From Sphingobacterium micropteri (GTDB lineage Bacteria; Bacteroidota; Bacteroidia; Sphingobacteriales; Sphingobacteriaceae), in NCBI RefSeq assembly GCF_014692515.1, contig NZ_JACOIK010000007.1, forward strand, positions 62,001 through 126,000: a stretch of DNA of 64,000 nucleotides, read 5' to 3'. Position 1 is the first letter of the stretch; every line of letters begins with the position of its first letter. The translations under genes and the position numbers were made by a program. Below the pieces are notes generated by a model that was given only the letters and a program-made list of their open reading frames with translations, made no database searches and was not told where the DNA came from. Positions 59,360 through 64,000 of the stretch are shown here, piece after piece.

Positions 59360-60904
59360 ATGGACAAAAAGATAAAAAAATCAATATTAAACGGCATGGT
59401 ATCTTTATTTATCGCGTTGCTGTTTTTAGGCTGTTCTGACAAAAAGATAGATGACTTGGATGTTGGTGACAGCAGTAAACCTGGAATAAGGGCGGTGGTT
59501 CCGCAAACGGCACTCCCCGGTAATCATGTGATCATCTCCGGTGTAAACTTCGGGGATGACGGCTCGACGATCAAGGTCATGTTTGGCGACCAAGCTGCAG
59601 AGATTGTAAATTATTCGGCAGGCAAAATTGAGGCGGTTGTGCCTGCACAAACCGAGGCTGGTTATGCCAAGATACACTTGGAGATTGGCGAAGAACGATC
59701 CAACCAATATTATTTCACGTTTGGTTTTACGAAGCCATCTATTGACTCACTAACCCGTGCCTATATCGGAGAACCAGTCGATATCATGGGCTCGGGATTC
59801 GGAAATATGGAAGAAAATATTACCGTGACTTTTGATGGCGATACAGCCGACCTTCTTTTGGTGACGGATACGCTGGTTCGGGTGTTGTCACCGCAGCTCG
59901 GCGAACGCATCGCCATGGATGTTCGCGTGGATATCGGTACCAATCAATCGAATCTTCGACGCTTCTCCTACCTCGATAACCTATATAGTAACCCCGTGAT
60001 AGCACGGAGTCTACCAGACCCGACTCTAATCAAAGCAGAAGATGGATTCTTTTATTTATATGCAACCGAGGATATCCGCAATATCCCGATCATGAAATCT
60101 AGCGATTTAGTCAACTGGGAACTGGTGGGTACAGCATTCACGGATGCCACTCGCCCTTCGTTTGAGCCAAATGGTGGCCTTTGGGCTCCCGATGCCCGAT
60201 ATATCAACGGAAAGTACGTACTATATTACTCCATGTCCGTATGGGGTGGCGAGTGGAGCTGCGGCATTGGTGTGGCCACAGCGAGCAATCCGGCAGGTCC
60301 GTTTACGGATCATGGACCGTTATTCCGAAGTAATGAGATTGGTGTGCAAAACTCCATCGACCCCTGCTTTATCGAAGATAATGGACGGAACTATATGATG
60401 TGGGGAAGTTTCCGCGGCATTTACTTGATTGAGATGAGCGAGGACGGTCTTTCGGTAAAAGAGGGTGCGGAAAAAAGACAGGTGGCGGGCACTTATTTCG
60501 AAGGGGTGTATATTCACAAGAAAGATGGATACTACTATATGTTTGCTTCTATCGGATCTTGCTGTGCGGGAATCAACAGTACCTATCAATTGGTTGTAGG
60601 ACGTTCCACTAGCCTCGCCGGCCCTTATTATAATAGAAGTGGCTTTGATATGATGAATAACGGACGAACCTTAATTATTGATCGAAATGATTCCTTCGTG
60701 GGCAATGGACATTGTTCGCAGATCGTTCAAGATGACGCAGGTAACGATTGGATATTGTATCATGGTGTGCGCACCAGCGATCCTTCCGGTCGGGTGCTGA
60801 TGCTTGATCAAATAAAATGGGGTCAGGATGGTTGGCCTTATGTAGAAGGAGGGACCCCTTCTCACGCGACACATGCACCCGTGTTCAACGCCAGACTTAA
60901 CTAA
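59360..60904 (+). CDS. Surface GH43 glycosidase with two N-terminal IPT/TIG domains
   Basis: Lipoprotein of 514 residues: signal with lipobox Cys25 (LFLGCSDKK), two IPT/TIG immunoglobulin-like domains (about 42-122 and 126-206), then a five-bladed GH43 domain (215-505). Catalytic residues by family pattern are Asp220 (RSLPDPTLIK), Asp334 (NSIDPCFIED) and Glu381 (GTYFEGVYI). WAPDARYINGKYVLYYSM is typical. GH43 enzymes are usually arabinofuranosidases, arabinanases or xylosidases. IPT domains are common in surface glycan-binding proteins, so this may be an enzyme grafted on a binding-protein scaffold. It follows susD by 53 bp and is followed by the lyase. Confidence 0.92.
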   Translation: MDKKIKKSILNGMVSLFIALLFLGCSDKKIDDLDVGDSSKPGIRAVVPQTALPGNHVIISGVNFGDDGSTIKVMFGDQAAEIVNYSAGKIEAVVPAQTEAGYAKIHLEIGEERSNQYYFTFGFTKPSIDSLTRAYIGEPVDIMGSGFGNMEENITVTFDGDTADLLLVTDTLVRVLSPQLGERIAMDVRVDIGTNQSNLRRFSYLDNLYSNPVIARSLPDPTLIKAEDGFFYLYATEDIRNIPIMKSSDLVNWELVGTAFTDATRPSFEPNGGLWAPDARYINGKYVLYYSMSVWGGEWSCGIGVATASNPAGPFTDHGPLFRSNEIGVQNSIDPCFIEDNGRNYMMWGSFRGIYLIEMSEDGLSVKEGAEKRQVAGTYFEGVYIHKKDGYYYMFASIGSCCAGINSTYQLVVGRSTSLAGPYYNRSGFDMMNNGRTLIIDRNDSFVGNGHCSQIVQDDAGNDWILYHGVRTSDPSGRVLMLDQIKWGQDGWPYVEGGTPSHATHAPVFNARLN

Positions 60905-60937
60905 AGAACCGTATATTGCAAAAAATACCATAAATCT

Positions 60938-62827
60938 ATGTTTCATACCATAAAATGTCTTTTGATAACTTGTTTTTTGACTTGCTCTCTATGGAGTTGT
61001 GCGCAGGATAAAACGAAATTATCATACGATTATGACAAGATAGGCGGTCATCCAAGGCTCCTGCTGAAACAAGGAGATGAAGAAGTTATCCGTGCCTCCT
61101 TACAACGAAATCCCGAATTTCAACGAATCGACACGTACATTCGGCAAGTTAGTGAAGAGCTGTTTGATGAACCGACACTCGTCTTCAAAAAAGAAGGTAA
61201 ACGTCTATTGGCGATATCGCGCCGTGCTCTTACGCGCTTGTACTACCTATCATATAGTTACCGAATGACTGGCGACACCCGCTATCTGCAACGGGCGGAG
61301 GACGAGCTCAAAGCGGTATGTGCATTTGAATCTTGGAATCCATCCCATTTTCTCGATGTTGGGGAGATGGCAATGGGGGTGGCTATCGCTTATGACTGGC
61401 TTTATGATGGCTTGACAGATGATACGCGTAAGTTGGTTCGGCAGGCCATTATAGAAAAGGCTTTCAAGCCATCCTATGTATCTGGAGATAATTTGTTCTT
61501 AACGCGACATAATAACTGGAATCCGGTGTGTAACGGCGGGCTGGTGTATGCTGCATTGGCTATTTTTGAAGATGAAAAAGAACAGGCTACCGCGATTATC
61601 GAACGGGCACTGGAATCTACCAAGTTGCCGTTGGAAACGTACGCGCCGGACGGGAACTATCCGGAAGGTCCGGGCTACTGGAATTATGGAACCACTTTTC
61701 AGGTGATGTTTTTTGCTGCGTTAGAGAGTGCCTTAGGGTCGGAGCTCGGATTGTCTAATGCACCCGGCTTTAACTCCTCCGCATACTATATGCTCTATGC
61801 TGTTGGTCCGTCTGGTTATTATTTTAATTATTACGATGGTGGTCGTGCGGTAGCACCGTCCTCTGCTTTATTCTGGTTTGCGGAAAAAGAACAAGATCCG
61901 GCGTTAATTTATCAGGAAATACCACTGATCAGAAAAGGTGGATATACCAAAAAGATCAATTCGGACGAACACCGTTTCTTGCCTAATGCTTTAGTGTTTG
62001 GGAAAAATCTAACTTTATCGGAAATTAAACCACCTAGCGGAAATACCTATACGGGGCATGGCATGACGCCAATATCGATTGTTCGCACGAACTGGAAGGA
62101 TGGCGAAGGGAAATATCTTGGCATCAAAGGAGGGAGAGCAGGTGATCCCCATGGACATATGGATCAAGGCACCTTTGTGTATGATGTCGGGAAGTTCCGT
62201 TGGGCAATGGATTTTGGTTTGCAGAGCTATATTACATTGGAGTCCGAGGGCGTAGATCTGTGGAATATGAGTCAAAACTCGCAACGTTGGGATATTTTTA
62301 GGTATAATAATTTAAATCACAATACGCTGACTATTAATAATCAACGGCATAATGTGGAGGGTAAATCCGAAATTATCGAAACGTACGATAAGGGTCGCGA
62401 GCTCGGTGCTAAGGTGGATTTGACACCAGCATTAAACTTGAACAATGAGCTGAAGAGAGCAACCAGAAAGGCGGTTATCGTAGATGAGTCATTTCTAAAA
62501 ATAGAAGATTCTATAGAAACGAACACCGACCCTGTCGATTTGAGATGGAATATGGTGACGCCGGCATCCGCGGAAATCATGAGCAAAAATACGATAAGAC
62601 TTTCCCAGCAGGGGAAAGATATGATCCTAACGGTCGATTCGGAGGTGCCTTTTAAACTCACCATAAGACCTTCTGAAAACCCAAGAGAATATAAAAGTGA
62701 ATTTGGGAACTATAAATACGGAGATTACAATCAACATAATAAGGGAACGGTTATGGTGGGTTTTGATAGTACTGTACCGACGAATACGACCGTAAAGTAT
62801 ACGGTTACGTTGATAGAATCGCTATAA
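60938..62827 (+). CDS. Heparinase II/III-family polysaccharide lyase (PL33-like), lipoprotein
   Basis: Predicted polysaccharide lyase of 629 residues. The signal has lipobox Cys21 (LWSCAQD). The N-terminal half is an (alpha/alpha) toroid with TRHNNWNPVCNGGLVYAALA (Asn near 190), DGNYPEGPGYWNYGTTFQ (Tyr near 247), and the C-terminal heparinase II/III sandwich has GDPHGHMDQGTFVYDVG (His near 407) and NNLNHNTLTINNQRHN. Asn, Tyr and His in these places are the lyase residues of the superfamily. PL33 members cleave gellan or glycosaminoglycans; the subfamily cannot be set by eye. The unsaturated ends it makes are what GH88 needs. It starts 34 bp after GH43. Confidence 0.85.
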   Translation: MFHTIKCLLITCFLTCSLWSCAQDKTKLSYDYDKIGGHPRLLLKQGDEEVIRASLQRNPEFQRIDTYIRQVSEELFDEPTLVFKKEGKRLLAISRRALTRLYYLSYSYRMTGDTRYLQRAEDELKAVCAFESWNPSHFLDVGEMAMGVAIAYDWLYDGLTDDTRKLVRQAIIEKAFKPSYVSGDNLFLTRHNNWNPVCNGGLVYAALAIFEDEKEQATAIIERALESTKLPLETYAPDGNYPEGPGYWNYGTTFQVMFFAALESALGSELGLSNAPGFNSSAYYMLYAVGPSGYYFNYYDGGRAVAPSSALFWFAEKEQDPALIYQEIPLIRKGGYTKKINSDEHRFLPNALVFGKNLTLSEIKPPSGNTYTGHGMTPISIVRTNWKDGEGKYLGIKGGRAGDPHGHMDQGTFVYDVGKFRWAMDFGLQSYITLESEGVDLWNMSQNSQRWDIFRYNNLNHNTLTINNQRHNVEGKSEIIETYDKGRELGAKVDLTPALNLNNELKRATRKAVIVDESFLKIEDSIETNTDPVDLRWNMVTPASAEIMSKNTIRLSQQGKDMILTVDSEVPFKLTIRPSENPREYKSEFGNYKYGDYNQHNKGTVMVGFDSTVPTNTTVKYTVTLIESL

Positions 62828-62866
62828 TTTATAATGAGGACAGGCGCTTCGTTTAATTGTTTTAAA

Positions 62867-64000
62867 ATGCGCGGATCAAGTTTAAAGATAGTAGTTGTAT
62901 TTTTCTTTATAGGCTACATTTTGATTGGTAAGGCCTCTGCGCAACCATGGAAAGCAAAATGGATAGGTATCGATCTGCCGGAAGGAGACACCGTCAATGT
63001 CTGGGCAGGTTTTCGAAAAGATTTCGTGATAGACCACCTACCCACTAAGTTGATCGCACGGATTGCTGTCGACAGTAAATATTGGCTGTATATCAACGAT
63101 AAACTCGTTATTTTTGAGGGCGGACTAAAAAGGGGCCCCACCCCAAACGATACATACTATGATGAATTTGATATTGCGCCATATTTAAAAAAAGGAGGAA
63201 ATACAATTGGTGTAAAAGTATGGTATTTTGGTAAAAACGGTTTCTCGCATAAGAGCAGTGGTATGTTAGGCTTGTTTTTCGATGCACAAAGCGAGGGGTA
63301 TGAGCTGTTAAGCGATAGTTCCTGGATGGGAAAAAGACTAGAGGAGTATGGAACGAGTGCCGGTACTGTGCCGAACTTCCGGTTATCGGAATCTAATATT
63401 CAGTACGATGCCAGGATAACTAACGAAAACTGGTATAAGCTAGAGGCTGGTTTTGTTAATCCTGATCATGTCAAAACATACGGGGAAATAGGTATACACC
63501 CTTGGAATAAGCTGGTGAAGCGGCCAATCCCCTTATGGAAAGACTATGGTGAGCGCGCATTCAACGATACAGATATTACCGAAAAAGGGGATACAGTGAT
63601 CTGTAAACTGCCTTATAACATGCAATTTACGCCTATTATTGATGTAGAGGGCTCGGCAGGAGATACGATTCAATTCTTGACGGATAATTATCTCCAATAC
63701 AATGGAGGAGCAGAAAATATCAGCGCAACTTATATCACCAAAGAGGGACGGCAAAAATATGAAAGTTTAGGGTGGCTTAATGGCCATTATCTGTATGTGG
63801 TGATTCCGAAGGGGATACGTGTGCACAAACTCCACTTCAGGGAAACCGGATACGATACGGCATTTGAGGGGGAGTTTCATTCATCTGACCTGTTTTTTAA
63901 CAAATTATGGGATAAGGCTGCGCGGACGTTGTACATTACGATGAGAGATAATTATATGGATTGTCCGGATCGTGAGCGCGCGCAATGGACAGGTGATGCG
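62867..64000 (+). CDS. GH78 alpha-L-rhamnosidase (3' end outside window)
   Basis: The frame is open from the ATG at 62867 to the last base, 378 codons; an in-frame ATG at 62834 would add 11 residues. The signal peptide (KIVVVFFFIGYILIGKASA) leads into the N-terminal beta domains, with WKAKWIGIDLPEGDTVNVWAGFRKDF and DSKYWLYINDKLVIFEGG, typical of bacterial rhamnosidase D and N domains. Close to the edge is the catalytic-barrel hallmark DNYMDCPDRERAQWTGDA, with the conserved Asp, Arg and Glu of GH78. The catalytic domain continues past the window. It implies terminal or lyase-exposed rhamnose in the substrate. No stop or frameshift was seen in the visible part. Confidence 0.9.
   Translation, partial: MRGSSLKIVVVFFFIGYILIGKASAQPWKAKWIGIDLPEGDTVNVWAGFRKDFVIDHLPTKLIARIAVDSKYWLYINDKLVIFEGGLKRGPTPNDTYYDEFDIAPYLKKGGNTIGVKVWYFGKNGFSHKSSGMLGLFFDAQSEGYELLSDSSWMGKRLEEYGTSAGTVPNFRLSESNIQYDARITNENWYKLEAGFVNPDHVKTYGEIGIHPWNKLVKRPIPLWKDYGERAFNDTDITEKGDTVICKLPYNMQFTPIIDVEGSAGDTIQFLTDNYLQYNGGAENISATYITKEGRQKYESLGWLNGHYLYVVIPKGIRVHKLHFRETGYDTAFEGEFHSSDLFFNKLWDKAARTLYITMRDNYMDCPDRERAQWTGDA

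Noticed and set aside
1..64000. Mobile elements, CRISPR arrays, tRNA or rRNA genes
   Set aside because: No transposase, integrase, regularly spaced repeat array, cloverleaf-like sequence or rRNA segment was recognised on either strand.

Overview
The window looks like chromosomal DNA of a Bacteroidota bacterium, most likely from the Sphingobacteriales (family-level placement is inference). Support comes from a SusC/SusD pair, a hybrid two-component regulator, a GldH-like lipoprotein, TAnnTTTG-type promoter elements and the holB-ricT-gldH-lpxK gene order. I see no tRNA, rRNA, CRISPR array, insertion sequence or phage gene.

Region 1 (1-25 kb) is AT-rich and looks like the origin-proximal part of the chromosome. 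It has an ABC-F ATPase cut by the left edge, two tandem parS-like palindromes directly upstream of mnmG, an envelope lipoprotein, a gamma-carbonic-anhydrase-like protein, and nadB diverging from nadA. The 490-bp nadB-nadA gap is AT-rich, holds a cluster of DnaA-box-like 9-mers, and sits where strand composition changes from C-rich to G-rich in the sampled lines; I propose it as a candidate oriC. thiL and an OmpA-type protein follow. Next is a leucine-degradation block: acetoacetyl-CoA synthetase, the carboxyltransferase subunit of an acyl-CoA carboxylase, an acyl-CoA dehydrogenase, HMG-CoA lyase and an enoyl-CoA hydratase. Then come glycerate kinase, scpA, dxs and dnaA.

Region 2 (25-34 kb) is housekeeping: a leftward holB-ricT-gldH-lpxK operon and rightward dnaN-dedA and yicC-gmk-nadD operons.

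Region 3 (33.7-38.1 kb) is a light-sensing locus. A bacteriophytochrome histidine kinase is divergent from a LOV-PAS histidine kinase that is translationally coupled to a single-domain response regulator.

Region 4 (38.1-64 kb, clearly richer in GC) is for uronic-acid polysaccharide use. kduI, a DUF4861 lipoprotein and kduD convert the unsaturated uronate product onward. A Tat-type Dabb lipoprotein, gnd, and surE with a small membrane protein interrupt the block. Then come a hybrid two-component system (HTCS), an acetylesterase, a GH88 unsaturated glucuronyl hydrolase and a sulfatase (all leftward), divergent from a surface lipoprotein, SusC, SusD, a two-IPT-domain GH43, a heparinase-II/III-type lyase and a GH78 alpha-L-rhamnosidase cut by the right edge. 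The shared promoter region has four copies of a 14-bp motif, two facing each way, each pair with a 22-bp period and placed the same distance from a -7-like box. I read these as the binding sites of the HTCS. The genes together suggest a glycan with uronic acid, rhamnose, sulfate and acetyl groups; its identity cannot be settled from sequence alone.
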